A stretch of 64,000 bases of DNA from assembly GCF_963169125.1 (NCBI RefSeq), contig NC_084797.1, positions 94,955,868 through 95,019,867 of the forward strand, given 5' to 3'. The position numbers and the translations under genes are program-made. Of this stretch, positions 19,146 to 31,757 are shown piece after piece. The notes beneath the pieces are model-generated. The model searched no databases. It saw nothing but the letters and a program-made list of their open reading frames with translations, and was not told the origin of the DNA. The DNA comes from Humulus lupulus. Its lineage: Eukaryota > Streptophyta > Magnoliopsida > Rosales > Cannabaceae. How positions within the stretch are numbered: the stretch's first letter is position 1; the number at the start of each line of letters is the position of its first letter.

Positions 19146-21542
19146 TGTAACGACCCAAAATTACTAACAAGGCTTAAGGGCCTTGATTAGTGTGCCGGGA
19201 GGGCACAATTGGAGTTTATGTGAATCTATGGTGCAAATGCATGCTTATATGATTATTTGGATTTTGTGATGCATGACTATGTGTATTAGTATGCATGTAG
19301 GCCCTAATAGGTTATAAGGGCATATTCGTAAATTTTTGCCGTTGAGGGCATAAACGTAAATATTTGTGATAAAATGTTGAGACCACATTATTATGTGGAT
19401 TTATTTGTAGATTGTGACTCGAGGCGATCCTAGTAAGCAGTTTAGCGGGAAAGTCACAACGGGGGTTTATACCCGGCTCGGGGTGAGCCTGTGGATATAT
19501 CTGAGGATTTGGAGAATATATTGGAGACTATTTGATATTGAAAAAAATATAATTGGTGATTAGTTAGGTGTCGGGAAGTAAGCGGTAAATATTAGAGACA
19601 CTCGAGGAATTAGCGGGAATTGGGAATAAATGACCAGAATGCCCTTGGATGGGTTAAGGGCTTAAATTATAATGGGAGGGTATTGTGGTCATTTGGTTTA
19701 TAAGGGATAAGTATTATTAAGCTTTATACTTAGTGGATTGTGTAGAAAGAGCTGGAAGTCTGAAGGAAAAGGAAGAAAGGGGGAATTGGAAGTCTTTCTC
19801 TCTCTCTCATTTAGTTGGAGGTCTCTTCTCCATTTCTTGAGGTTTCTTGGAGCTAAAGCTCAGAGGGAGTCTAGGCAGGAGCTTGAGGCTAAGGTCTGTG
19901 GTCTGGTTTGAGGAATTAGCAAGGAGTTGGCAAGAGTAATCCATCCACTTGAGGTAAGGTCTAAGGTTGTTTTCTTCAGTTTCTGGTTTTATGTAAGTAT
20001 GGATTTTGAGTTGAATTTTGATGGGGAATTCTACGGCGTTGAGGCTAAAGCTTTGAGGAGGTGAAGGCTAAGCTAGTGTGGAGGATAACCTAAGTTGAAC
20101 TCATCCATCAAAGGTAAGAAACTCTAGTTTCAAGCTTTGTGATTTCTGTGGTTTTGCTGAGATTTTGAGCTTTAGATTCAGCCATGGTGAATTTTGTGAT
20201 TTGGAGTGCGTGTGATTGAATTTTGTGTGGTTAGATGAGTGGAGGATGTTGGGAGGCTTGCTTTGAAGTTTGGTTGAGGTTTGGTTGAGGTTTGGTTGAG
20301 TTTTGACTATGTTTGGCTCAGGAAAATTCGATGAAGAAAATGTTGTGTAGGGTTGTGCTGTGACTAATGCTACAATGCTAGTCACTAGGCGCTGTAGCGC
20401 TAGGCTATGTGGTCTGGGGCGTTTTAGGCTCTATTTGTAGCGTTGTAGCGCTCTCCTTAGAGCGCTGTAGCGCTACCCTGTTTCCAGAAGAGGATTTTTG
20501 GGTTATTTCTTAGGGTTTTTGCCCGGGGGCTCGGGGTTTGGTTCCACCACCCCGTTTGGTGGAATTAGGGCTTCCCGAGGGCTCGGGATGGGTCTCGTGG
20601 TTGGGTTTTGAAATTGAGGTTTGGTGATGACTCTAATATATGGCTGTGACTAGGTGAATGCTAGGGCTCGGAAGGGATCGTGCTTGAGGGTTGTTCTCAA
20701 TGAATAAAGCTAGCAGAATCAAAGGTAAGAGAACTGCACTCGGTTATGTGTTTGTGATGGGACTAAGAGCTCCCTATATCTGTATAATGTCATAGATGGT
20801 ATTATGCCATGGGACATGTGATAAACAACCTAAGGGTGCCGTAAATAATACTTGCATACAGGGCACGGCTCGGCCACTGGTAGCTGAGGACAACTTAATA
20901 TTCACTAAGCTCGTTTTAAGTGGGCCGGAGTCAGTGGGATAAACAGAGGGTGCGGCCTAAGTGCGTTATCCCTGGTTATCATATGTGGTTTGATTATTGA
21001 TATGAAATGATGCACTTAGTGTGTTGAATACTTGATTAATGTGAATATCTGGAATGTTGAGTATATGAGTATACTGTATGAGTTATCTGGTTGCCTATTT
21101 GATGATTATTCTCTGTTATTGTGTTTTCTTGCTGGGCCTTGGCTCACGGGTGCTACGTGGTGCAGGTAAAGGCAAGAGCAAAGTGGACCAGGCCTAAGAT
21201 GGAGAGCTTTGGGGATGAATGTACATAGTCAGCTAATCGGCCACCACGGTCGAGGAGTGACACAGAACGGGAAAAGCCTAAATGTCTTTTTTTCCCTTAG
21301 AGTGGCTTGTAGCTGTACTTTTGTTCTGAATTTTTGTAAACTGTCTTTCAAACGTTATTACTTTTGGGATCCCATGTACTAAAATGTTCAAATACATGAA
21401 AAGAAACTTTTGTGGCCAAACTAGTTTAACCCTAGCTCAATTATAGGTTAAGTAACACGTTTTTAACTAAATGACTTGATTAGCAAGTCTTGCAGTTCCA
21501 TAAACACACAGTGTAACGATCTTGGCTATCCAGGGCGTTACA
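19146..21542 (+). mobile_element. Tek-2: Tekay-type solo LTR with TSD GTTAT
   Basis: It starts TGTAACGACCC, ends GGGCGTTACA and is flanked by a perfect 5-bp duplication GTTAT (19141-19145 and 21543-21547). At 2,397 bp without coding domains it is a solo LTR. It sits inside the probable 5'-UTR intron of the Tat-2 antisense gene. Inside are a 12-bp GAGGTTTGGTTG repeat (about three copies at 20267-20300) and a block of GTAGCGCTA-type palindromes (20385-20483). Confidence 0.93.
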
Positions 21543-21614
21543 GTTATTCCAAATTTTAAACACAAGTTTTTAGGCCGTAGATTCTCATCTCCCCTTTTCT
21601 GTTCGCAAATTTTC

Positions 21615-24044
21615 ATGCAAGATCCGTGGGGAGGTGAGAGGCCTATCAACAACGATTTGCTGGCCCAATTGCTTGAGGAGGAGGAGCAACCGTTGCTGCT
21701 GATCCTAGAGATCCCTTTTTCTCATGCCATCCCGAACAATCCATCGACCCCACCTCAAAACATGGGTCGAGTAAAGTCCAAAGCCCAGAAAAAGAAACCT
21801 TCCACTCCTCCTTCAAATCAGCCTGCTCCTCAGGCTGAAATTCCTACGACCAGTTGTCGAGAAGAAAATACCCCCGACCCGAAAATGCAAAGTCAAGCCC
21901 AACTCTGAAACATCATTCGACCAAATGTTGAATGGTATGTCACTCCCCCTAGCCAGATTTCAGTTAGGATGATAGCCAACTATCTTAGGATAGCTTTAGT
22001 TCGACCGAGCAGAGACCAATGGGGAAACCTGCTTAGAGGCACCTTCAGTGCCTGGTCAAGGTATCACATTGAGGCAGGAGTGATCCTGCCTCTCCATCCT
22101 TTCTTCCAAGGAGTGGCCAACTATTTTGGTGTCGCTCCTTTCCAAATAATCCCAAATGGGTATAGAGTGCTCTCCACACTCCATGGTCGCGAACAACCTA
22201 GCCTTCACTTAAGGAGGTAATATCTTTGCTCTCCTGGTCGTATATTTTCCTTTAATTTTTCCTGCATCCCCCTTAGAGAGTTAGCGTATTTCAGGTCCAT
22301 GGTTGCGACCGGCTCCCACTCCAAACATGGAAGTTCAAGCAACACTCTTGGCCAGCATGACTGACGTAGAGAAGAGCGTCAAACAGCTGGTCACAAAAAC
22401 TAACCTGAGGCTGGTCAGGCTTCTGGCAACTCACCAGGATGTGAGGGAGTCAAGGGCAAGGAGTGCCACCGGCGAGGAGATTCCCGAGCACGACCCAGAT
22501 GTGTCGCAACCTCAACGTAGGAGGATGACTGGAGTGACAATCAGGGAACCCTCCAGCACCCCGCGAGCAGCTGCTCCCCCTGCCCCTACGGGAAAGGGAA
22601 AAAAGAAAGTTTCTGAATCCCCTGCACCCATCGACGAGTCCTCAGATGAGAACGGTACTGTTTTCTCATTCTTAGATAGTTTTCCAATTACCTGTCACTT
22701 ATTTGACGGGGACGACAACTTTAAGTATACTCCAAACTTAGGTTCAGATTTCTTCCAGGCAGTAAGTGAGGGTAGCAGTTCAGTAAGTAATGTAGCGACC
22801 AGTAGTTGTAGCACGGGTACTTTACTTATAATTTCCTTGCTTTCCTTTTTAGCTTCATCTATCTATATTGTCTCACGGCTCGTAATGTTTCCTTACATGC
22901 AGATACGCTGACTGAAGACGTGTTCGATCACTACACTGCCGCTGCTACTCCCTCGAGCAGGAAGAAAGACAGGAAGAGGGTTGGCGGAGAAAGCAGCAAA
23001 CCTGCTTCAAAGAAGGCCCAGACTGAGGGTCCTCAAGCATATGCTCCTTCGAAGGAAGCCACGCTGCCTCCCACAAGGGAAACAACGCCACCTCCTTCTC
23101 CACTCGACCAGTCGTCCTCGAATGCACCGGCTGACCAGCACTCTAACCCTCCAGTGCCTACTGACTAGCCACACCACACACAGCCCAAAGACACTCTAGC
23201 CAGCACTGTGGTCAGTTCTGCCAAGGAGAGAATATACAAACTCTCCAAGCATAAACACATTCAAGAGGCCATCATCGACACCAGTTCCATGGAAGCCGGC
23301 CAAATAATATACTGAGGGCTGAACGAGATAGCCAGTGTAAGTTGTTTTTCTGTTGTTGAGTCATTTTACTCTATTAATTTCTGCCATCATCTTATTTCTT
23401 TTATTTGATCGCAGGGATTGCTGACTATCACTGCTGGTTGGCGCCGCATGGGTACTTTGGTTACCTAGACTAAAGACTTTGACATCAGGCACACTGAGGC
23501 AGTGAAGGTGCTCGAGGGGAAGAATGCTGACCTGCTCGAGAAAAACACAGAGTTGACAAAAAAAAACGATGAACTGTGCGAGCATAAAGCCTTGCTGACC
23601 GAAGAGTTGTTGGAGAGTCGGGCTACCCTGAACAAATGTAATGAAGACAAAGAAAAATTCAGGGAGAGTTCCAAACTCAACTACTAAGAGGCCAGACAGC
23701 TTGAGCTTGATCTGATTGCGAGGAGAAAGGAGACGGAGGATCTGGAGGGGCATGTTAAGGAGCTTGAAGAGGCTAATGTCAAAAACATGGAGAATTATAG
23801 GGAAGGCACCCACCTTTGCTTCTACGAGTTTTGGAAGCACAATCAAAAGGCCGACTTCAGCTATCTTTCGGAGTGCCTGAGACGAACTTTAATGACCTGA
23901 TGCAGCATTCGCTTGGAGGAGGAAGAAAGAGCCAAAACTCCTGCTTCCCCAGAAATTTCCTTAGAAACGGGGATTGATGGCGCACACAACGAAGCTGACG
24001 CTACTGTCGACCAGAAGGCTCCTCAAGATCCTCCAGCCTCATAG
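21615..24044 (+). pseudogene. Tat-2 antisense gene (decayed)
   Basis: The frame starts at MQDPWGGERPINND (21615) and shows the domain shared with Tat-1 at about 22040-22180 (LPLHPFFQGVANYFGVAPFQ, then PNGYRVLS). Later exons are suggested by a donor at 22655, an acceptor ending at 22902, a donor at 23337 and an acceptor ending at 23414. The last exon is a coiled coil (LLEKNTELTKKNDELCEHK) and ends with QKADFSYLSECL, matching DADFSFMSASLW in Tat-1. Stops at 21906, 22218, 23166, 23313 and later show it is dead. The function is unknown. Confidence 0.7.
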
Positions 24045-24683
24045 TCGTTTTATTTTTCTTTCTTTTTAAATACACGACCTGCGGGTCGTGATGTAAAGAC
24101 AATGTTTTAACTTTTATTATTTTTTTATTGCTGCATGGGAAACTTTTACTTTTAACAAACAATTACATTCGAGCAGTTACTGCTCACGGTGTAAAGGGAT
24201 TCCCTTTGAAATTATAATATTTGCATTTTATTATAACATCTGTTCGCATGACCGAACCTAGCATAGTACCCTAGCATGCTTTCACTTATTTTTCTCATGT
24301 GTTTACATACCCTTCGATATGCTTTGCTTACTACATGCCTTATATGCCCCCCAAGTGATTGAGCAACTTTAGGTCCTTGGTCACTTGCCTTGACCAAAAC
24401 CTGTTCAAGCATTACTGCTCGTACCAAAGAATTTAAAACGATAATATAGAAAAACAACACACGTAATGAGAAAATACTTGTAATTAATACAATAATTGGC
24501 AAGAATGACTGGCTGCGCATAGTCCCTTATATTTCTCATAATAAATGGACAAATCATGTTTGTACGAGTGATCACCGAAATGATCTTACACTTATAAGCG
24601 ATCAGTCACATAAAATGGCCAACCCTTTTTCATAACTTGTAAAAAGTAAAATTAATACAAGCCAATTCTTTAAGAAGAATTGT
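24045..24683. other. Region between the Tat-2 antisense gene and pol
   Basis: This is non-coding. It contains a hairpin (CACGACC-TGCG-GGTCGTG) just past the antisense stop, near 24073-24090, and AT-rich sequence. Unlike Tat-1 and Tat-4 it has no visible 119-bp array. Confidence 0.5.
24342..24356 (-). promoter_or_regulatory. Internal polypurine-like tract of Tat-2
   Basis: The minus strand reads ACTTGGGGGGCATAT, the same 15-mer as in Tat-1 and Tat-4, although this element belongs to a distinct family with an unrelated LTR. It lies about 330 bp beyond the pol stop. Its own 3' tract is different (GGCGGGAAAA), so the internal tract is conserved independently. Confidence 0.55.
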
Positions 24684-25804
24684 TTATTGATAGTACTTGC
24701 GCAGGTGTTCTCCATTCCAATAGTGAGGAATGAGATCTCCATTTAAGCGTGCAAGTTTATAGGTGCCTGGATGGAGGACTTCTTCAATCTGGTGTGGTCC
24801 TTCCCAGCAGCCTGGTCGCGGGTGTTAAGGAAAACCCTTCGAAGTACTAGATCTCCGACACTGAATTTCCTTTTGTGTACTTTAGAATTGAAATACCGGG
24901 CGACCTTTTGCTGGTAAGCTGCTACTCAAAGTTGGGCTTGCTCATACTTTTCATCGATCAAATCCAGGGACTCCATCAATAGTTGGCTATTAGAGCCTTG
25001 ATCGTACGTCATTCTCTGATGTGATGGGGGATCTAACTCAACATGCAACATAGCCTCATATCCATAAGCTAGGGAGAATGGAGTATGACCTATTTCTGTT
25101 CGATGGGAAGTTTTATACAACCAAAGGACTTTAGGTAATTGCTCTGGCCATGCCCCCTTCCCTTCCTCAAGCCTTTTGTTCAGAGTATCCTTTAGCGTTT
25201 TATTGACTGCTTCGACTTGTCCATTTGCTTGAGGATGGGCGATTGAAGAAAAGCTCTTGATAATTCCATGTCGTTCGCAAAAATCCGTGAACAGATCACT
25301 ATCAAACTGCATGCCGTTGTCTGAGACAATTTTTCTTGGCAATCCATAGCGACACACAATGTTTTTAACCACAAAATCCAGCACTTTCTTGGTTGTTATG
25401 GTTGCAAGTGGCTCGGCTTCGACCCATTTTGTGAAGTAATCAACGACAACCACAGCGTACTTGACACCACCCTTTCCTGTGGGAAAAGATCTGATTAAAT
25501 CTATACCTTAGATTGTGAACGACCACAGACTTTGCATCTGTTTTAGCTCATTAGAGGCTGCTCATGGAATTTTTGAGAACCTCTGGCATTTGTCACATCT
25601 ACGCACGAATTCCATCGAGTCTTCATTCATTGATGGCCAGAAGAATCCTTGCCTTAGGATCATTTTTGATAAGCTCTGCCCCCCAGCATGGTCCCCACAA
25701 AAGCCTTCATGGACCTCTTTCATCAATTCTTTGCCCTTCTCTTTCGATATACATATGAGGAGTGGCATTGAGTATCCCCTTCGGTACAAAATTCCATCGA
25801 CCAA
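24684..25804 (-). pseudogene. Tat-2 integrase
   Basis: The zinc finger (HEGFCGDHAGG, then RRCDKCQRF) lies at 25804-25562. The core at 25453-24926 has DYFTKWVEAEP, SDNGMQFDSDLF and QANGQVEAVNK. The C-terminus ends HLRKYYQ with the stop at 24684-24686. Stops and frame changes around 25510 and 24920 break it. Confidence 0.87.
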
Positions 25805-25839
25805 GATATACCTAGCAGCCTGCCACTGAAGGGTCCTAG

Positions 25840-28030
25840 ATTTTTTTTCTATCTGTCGGTAACACGCCTTGCGTTAGGTACTCTATGTAAGGTACCATCT
25901 ATGTATCCGCCGTCTGGATCACCAAATAGGTCTCCTCTGTTTGGATTCTTGGTGCAGATAGTCGCTCAATTGGCACTATGTTCAGAGTGTAAGAATCATT
26001 CGAACTTGCTAATTTGGCCAAAGCATCAACGTTTGAATTCTGGTCGCGAGGTACTTGCTGAAGGGTGTACTTATAAAAATGTGCCAATAGATCCTTTGCT
26101 TTATTTAAGTAAGCAACCATTTTTAAACCTCAGGCCTGATATTCTCCAACGACTTGATTGACCAATAGTTGGGAATCACTGTAGATATCAAGTGATTTTA
26201 TGTGCATGTCTCTGGCTAGCTGTAATCCTGTGAGTAGTGCTTCATACTCGGCTTCGTTGTTAGAAGCAGTGAAGTCAAACCTGATTGAGCAGTGAAATCG
26301 ATGCCCTTCAGGCGTTATCGAAATCACTCCTGCTCCTACGTGGTGCTCATTAGAAGAACCGTCTGTAAACAACTTCCAAGAAGGAGTTTGGCTTTGAGAC
26401 TCGGGCTCTTCAGACCCTTCACGCTGCTCACTGTTTGGAAACCCAGTGAGTTCTGCGATAAAATCTGCTAGGGCTTGCCCTTTTATCACTGCTCGTGGTA
26501 AGTAGGAGATTTCAAACTGCCCATTTTAACAATCTGCTTGTGGCTTGCGGCTTCTGTAGAACTTGCCGTAGAGGTTGGTCGGTCAAAACTATAATTGGGT
26601 GAGCTTGGAAGTAAGGCCGCAACTTCCTGGAGGCTAAGATTAAACAATAGGCTAATTTTTCAATGGGTGGATATCGCAGCTCTGCTCCTATTAGCCTCTT
26701 GCTTACATAATAAACAGCCTTCTACATGCCTTCTTCTTCTCTTACTAGGACAACACTATTAGCGTATTCAGTGATTGCCAAGTAGATGAATAAAGTTTCT
26801 TTATCAACCAGTTTTGATAGAATCGGTGGGTGAGACATATGCATCTTCAAAGCTTGAAAAGCCTGTTCGCATTCCTCCGTCCATTCGAATCTCTTGCTGA
26901 CTCTGAGTAGATTAAAAAATGGGACACATTTGTCCGTAGACTTGGAAATAAATCTACTGAGAGCAGCAATTCTTCCGGTTAAACTTTGAACATCCTTGAT
27001 TTTTGTTGGCGACTTCATATCGATCTTTGATCTTCTTGGGATTAGCCTTAATTCCTCGTTAGTTTACTATAAATCCCAAGAACTTCCCTGATCCTACTCC
27101 GAAGGAGCACTTGAGGGGATTCAGCTTCGTCCGATATTTGTTCAAGACGTTGAAGCATTCTTGCAGGTCCCCTATATGCCCTTTAGCCTTCTTCCACTTA
27201 ACCAGCATGTCATTGACATACACCTCCATGTTTGTGCCAATTAGTTCCTTAAACATGTGGTTGACCAGTCGCTGGTAAGTCACACCAGTGTTTTTCAAAC
27301 CGAAGGGCATTACTTTGTAACATTAAAGCCCTGTATCAGTCTGAAAGCTAGTGTGATCCTCATCAGGAGGGTGCATACTGATATGATTAGATCCAGAGTA
27401 TGCATCCATGAATGAGAGAATCTCGTGCCCTGCAGTGGCATCGACTAGTTGGTCGATTTTAGGGAATGGGAAACAATCTTTAGGGCATGCTTTATTAAGG
27501 TCTGTGAAATCCACGCATGTTCTCCATTCGCCATTCGCCATTCGGCTTGGGAACAAGCACGGGATTAGAAACCCATTATGGATAAAACGCTACCCTGATG
27601 AATCCTTCTCCTTCAGCTTTTCGACTTCTTCCTTTAGAGCCTTCGATATATCTTTGTCGAGCAACCTCCTTTTCTGTTGTACTGGTGGAAAACTTTTGTC
27701 TATGTTCAGGACATGGCTAATGACTGCAGGGTCTATTCCCACCATGTCTTTGTGCGACCAGGCAAAGACTTCCTAGTTTTTCCTTAAAAATTCCACTAGT
27801 GCTTGCTTCGTTGTTGTCTCTAAGTTTTTACCAACCTTCACAACCCTGGTCGGATTCTCTTCGTCGAGTTGGACCTCTTCAAGGTCCTTGATGGGTCCTA
27901 TCTCTTCATCAAAATCCCCAAAGCAAGGATCTAAATCTTTGTCCTCACTTTGGGGAATCGCCCTATTTGGTGACATTATCACCTGATTGGGCTTGTACAT
28001 CAGTCGCCATTTGCAACTCTTTTCGGGCAA
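25840..28030 (-). pseudogene. Tat-2 RT and two RNase H domains
   Basis: The second, archaeal-type RNase H is at 26489-25899 (LFTDGSSNEHHVGAG, NNEAEYEALLTGL, SDSQLLVNQV). The first RNase H and connection are at 27018-26500 (TGRIAALSRFISKSTDKC). RT is at about 28030-27059, with DLNKACPKDCFPFPKIDQLV and MPFGLKNTGVTYQRLVN. The catalytic motif reads YVND instead of YVDD (near 27207-27218), which removes a metal-binding aspartate. There are several stops and frameshifts. Confidence 0.87.
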
Positions 28031-28189
28031 CTACCCTCGATAAACCTTTCTTCACCTTAGATATCGAGGTGTTGTAGCACTCCCTCGCTTCCCGTTGATT
28101 TCCCAACACGCATCCTATCCCTGTGTCAGTTGGGAATTTCATGGCCAGGTGCCATATCGAGGTGATGGCTCGCAGGTCGACAAAAATTG

Positions 28190-29520
28190 GCCTCCCAATT
28201 ACAGCATATACGATGAAGGAAAATCAACTACTATGAAAGTAGTTAGTAATGTCTTGTTTGCAGGTGTGGTACCTGCTAAAACTAAGAGCCTAATCGACCC
28301 AGTTGGGGCGAGCCCTTCACCAGAAAAACCATAAATGGTTTGGTTGCATGGATCCAGGTCCTTGACGGACAATTTCATTCTTTCCAGTGAAGACTTGTAT
28401 AGGATGTTGACAGAGCTTCCTGTGTCAACCAACACCCTCTTAACCATCATGTTGGCAATTTGAACGTCAACGACCAACGAATCGGAGTGTGGGAATCATA
28501 CGTGTTGGGCATCGTCCTCAGAGAAGGTTATTAATTCCTCCTCTGTTCGAGCCTTCTTTGGTGCTTGATCCTCCACACTCATCATCTCCTGGTCGTGGGG
28601 TAGGGTTCGAGCGTATCGTTTCCTTGCCTTCCCACTGTCCCCTGCAAGGTGTGGACCACCACAGATGGTGAGTAATGTGCCTACCACAAGAGCTTGCTGT
28701 AAAGGTGGCGAGGGTTGACGTACATGCGCCTGCTCGTTGCCACCTTGAGCCTCTCGCTGAGACCCTCCTGCGGCTCGTACATATCTCCTTAGATGTCCCT
28801 GATCAGGAACTCAATCTCGTCATTCAACTGGTTGCTCTCATTAGTGTCATGTCTGTAGTCATTGTGAAAAGGACAGAATTTCGTTGTATCTCTCTTGGAG
28901 ATATCCTTCCTTATAGGTGCGGGTCGCTTATAAGGAACATTAGAGCTGGTCGCCTGGTAGACCTCTGCTCGACTTTCGACAAGGGCCGTATAGTTGGTGA
29001 ATCTCGGCTCATATCTATTTCCTTTGGGGCATTTATTCTCAGATGCTGACAGCTCATTGCTCGCTCGTTTTCCACAATTTCTGCCGTTTCCGTTCCTGTT
29101 GTCCTTGTCATTTCCATTGGTTTTATCCGACCCATTGGCGGGCTCTTCCTTCAGCCCCTTGTCTTTCGTAGGCAATTTCCCCTCGTTGGCAATCGCTTCT
29201 TTGAGCTTGATGTACTGATCAGCTCGATCCAAAAACTCCTGGGTACTCTTTACCCCATTTTCCCTCAGGCTGCTCCAAAGAGGGGAATGGCGCCTAACTC
29301 CAGCAGTTAAGGCCATCATCTTACCTTCGTCGCCCACTATTTTTGCTCCATCCACTGCTCGAATAAAGCGTTGGACATACTCCTTCAAGGGCTCTCCCTC
29401 CTTCTGGCGTATCTCGACCAGCTGGTTGGCCTCAGTGGGGTGTACGCGACCCGCATAGAATTGTCCGCAAAATTCCTTCACGAACATCTCCTAGGATACT
29501 ATGCTAGCAGGAGGGAACTT
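28190..29520 (-). pseudogene. Tat-2 protease and C-terminal gag
   Basis: The protease active site is VLVDTGSSVNILY, with the flap YGFSGEGLAPTGSIRLL, at 28477-28199. Upstream, gag at 29487-28789 shows EFCGQFYAGRVHPTEANQL and the degenerate finger CPFHNDYRHDTNESNQL. Gag is interrupted at 29525 by Cop-2 and continues at 31758. A TAG in gag lies just upstream of 29487. Confidence 0.83.
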
Positions 29521-29525
29521 AAAGA

Positions 29526-31752
29526 TGTTAGGAACGAGTTTCCTAATACGAAGCGGACTGGTGGTGGGGTCGGCCCAGTGTACAACAAAATTTTTGTAAC
29601 ATATTTGAACTACCTTTAAATATGCGGATCCATTAATATACATACATTAATCATAAGCAAGATAATAATAGAAATCATACCTTTTGAAGCCTATCAAGTG
29701 TCCTTGCTATCTTTTCGTATTTAGAACGATCTTCCTATCCAAGCTGCTCCCACGTACTAACACCAAGATCTTCAAAAGCGTTCTCTACACCTTAAGAAGT
29801 GTGTGGGCACTTAGAGAATGAAGGATAGTTTATTTGTGATTCTACTTGATGTACTCAACACATGAGATCAAGAGAATAGGCCAGAGAATTGGTTCTTTAT
29901 TTTTCAGGGAGAGAAAACTATCGTTCTATTTTTCACAGAGCGAATGTTCTGAGTTGTCTCACATATCTTGAATATTTTTCTGATTAGTCATACTTAAAAG
30001 AAAATATTCAAATTTAAAAATAAATTTGTAACCATTTTACAATTTACTTTTTAATTAATTAATTATTCTATTAATGAAAAAAATCCAAAAACCAATTTTT
30101 GAATTATCCATTAATTAATTAAATAAATAAAATTGAAAATCCTATCCCTGAAATTTGCCCTACACGCCTGTGTGTGCACGTGTAGCCTCCCTAATTTTAG
30201 GGATGTTGGTTTTTCAATTTTTATTTAATTATTTATTCAAACTGCTTTGTCAGATAAGATCTAACAACCTGATAACTAATTCAAGTTTGAATTCAAATTT
30301 AAATTAATTATCTTTTTAATTAATTATCAAATATAATTAATTATTTGAATAAATATTAATCTTTTAAATTCAAATCCAATTTGAACTTATCAGATTATTA
30401 TCTCCCACTCAAATAAATATATTTAATTAATTCTAGCAATTAATTAAATCCAATATTTTCGAAAATAAATATTTAATTTTATTATAATTTCGAAAATTAT
30501 AATTAATTAATTATTTAATTAAATTTAGAAATTAATTTAATTATTTAATATAATTTCAAAAATTATACAATAATTAAATATTAATTAATTTTGTTAACTA
30601 CAACTAATTTGTAATTAATTAATTAATCGCTATTATCATATAATTGCATATTTGGCCTGAAGAATAAATTTCTTCTTAAATATGTCTTTACACTATTTTT
30701 CCCTTTCATATCAACTCTTACCTTGAACAGTGTTGATAGAGCTGCTATGGGGACCTATGGACCTATAATTCCAAGCTCCAATAAATTTGAGATTACTAAT
30801 TAAACTCTTTAATTAAATAATATTAATTTATTAATCTCATGATTATTCCACTATAAATATGAGACTGCACTCTTGTAATTATAGACATTTCTTTTACTGA
30901 GTACTTTATAATCATAAAGCGTCCATTGATATAATCATTGCATACAACTTGACCCTCTAATAATGGTTCATAATTAATTGGGAAGAAAATTACCGTTTTA
31001 CCCTTTTAATTATCTCTTGTTTCCTTAAGTACCATTGACTCTACTAGTGAAGGTTAATTCATAACTAAATTATGAATTTGAGTTCAATAACCTTTCAGTC
31101 CCAAAAGTCAACCCTTAAGAGAACCATTATTCAATCTCTTGCGAGAAGGCATAGATTCCATATCTATATACTATGTCCCCAGCCATCTATATTAATGAGT
31201 TTCCAAAACAAAAGTTTCTAGTCTGATCAATCTGACAGACCCTACCAAGTGAATCAAAGAACTCATATAACATAAACAGGAGTTCATAGTAACTTCAGTA
31301 TTAAGATCTATTTGTATATGATCATCAGTTGATATATTTAATTAATACTTTGAAACGGTATTTAACTAAGTATTAATAAACATATCTGATCCAGTTCTAT
31401 ATATTCTCTAATATATAAAGCACCTCCACTAAAGTGTCTTACCACACTAGTGATCCGGATCTAGATCACATGTATTCATAATACTACTGGACCATCCTTC
31501 CAGTAATTAATCTAAAGATTCCATAACTTTATTTTACTGCGAACTATTCAAGTTCATTTATCTCAAACACAATCCTCCCGGACCAATACGTGTTTGAGAT
31601 CACATGTATGAACTTATGAATTTTTCTGATATTTACATAATATTATCACAGAATAATATAGTCTATAAAATATATGCATAACAAATTCAATTTATTTATT
31701 TATTTCATAAAAAAATGTTTACTACATATGCTTTTAGGGCATATTTCCAACA
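29526..31752 (-). mobile_element. Cop-2: Ty1/copia-type solo LTR with TSD AAAGA
   Basis: On the minus strand it starts TGTTGGAAATATGCCC, the typical start of Angela/Tork-like copia LTRs, and ends CTCGTTCCTAACA. Perfect AAAGA duplications flank it (29521-29525 and 31753-31757). Removing it restores a continuous Tat-2 gag reading. It is 2,227 bp, AT-rich and without coding domains, so it is a solo LTR. The lineage name is from recall of the LTR start. Confidence 0.88.
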
Positions 31753-31757
31753 AAAGA

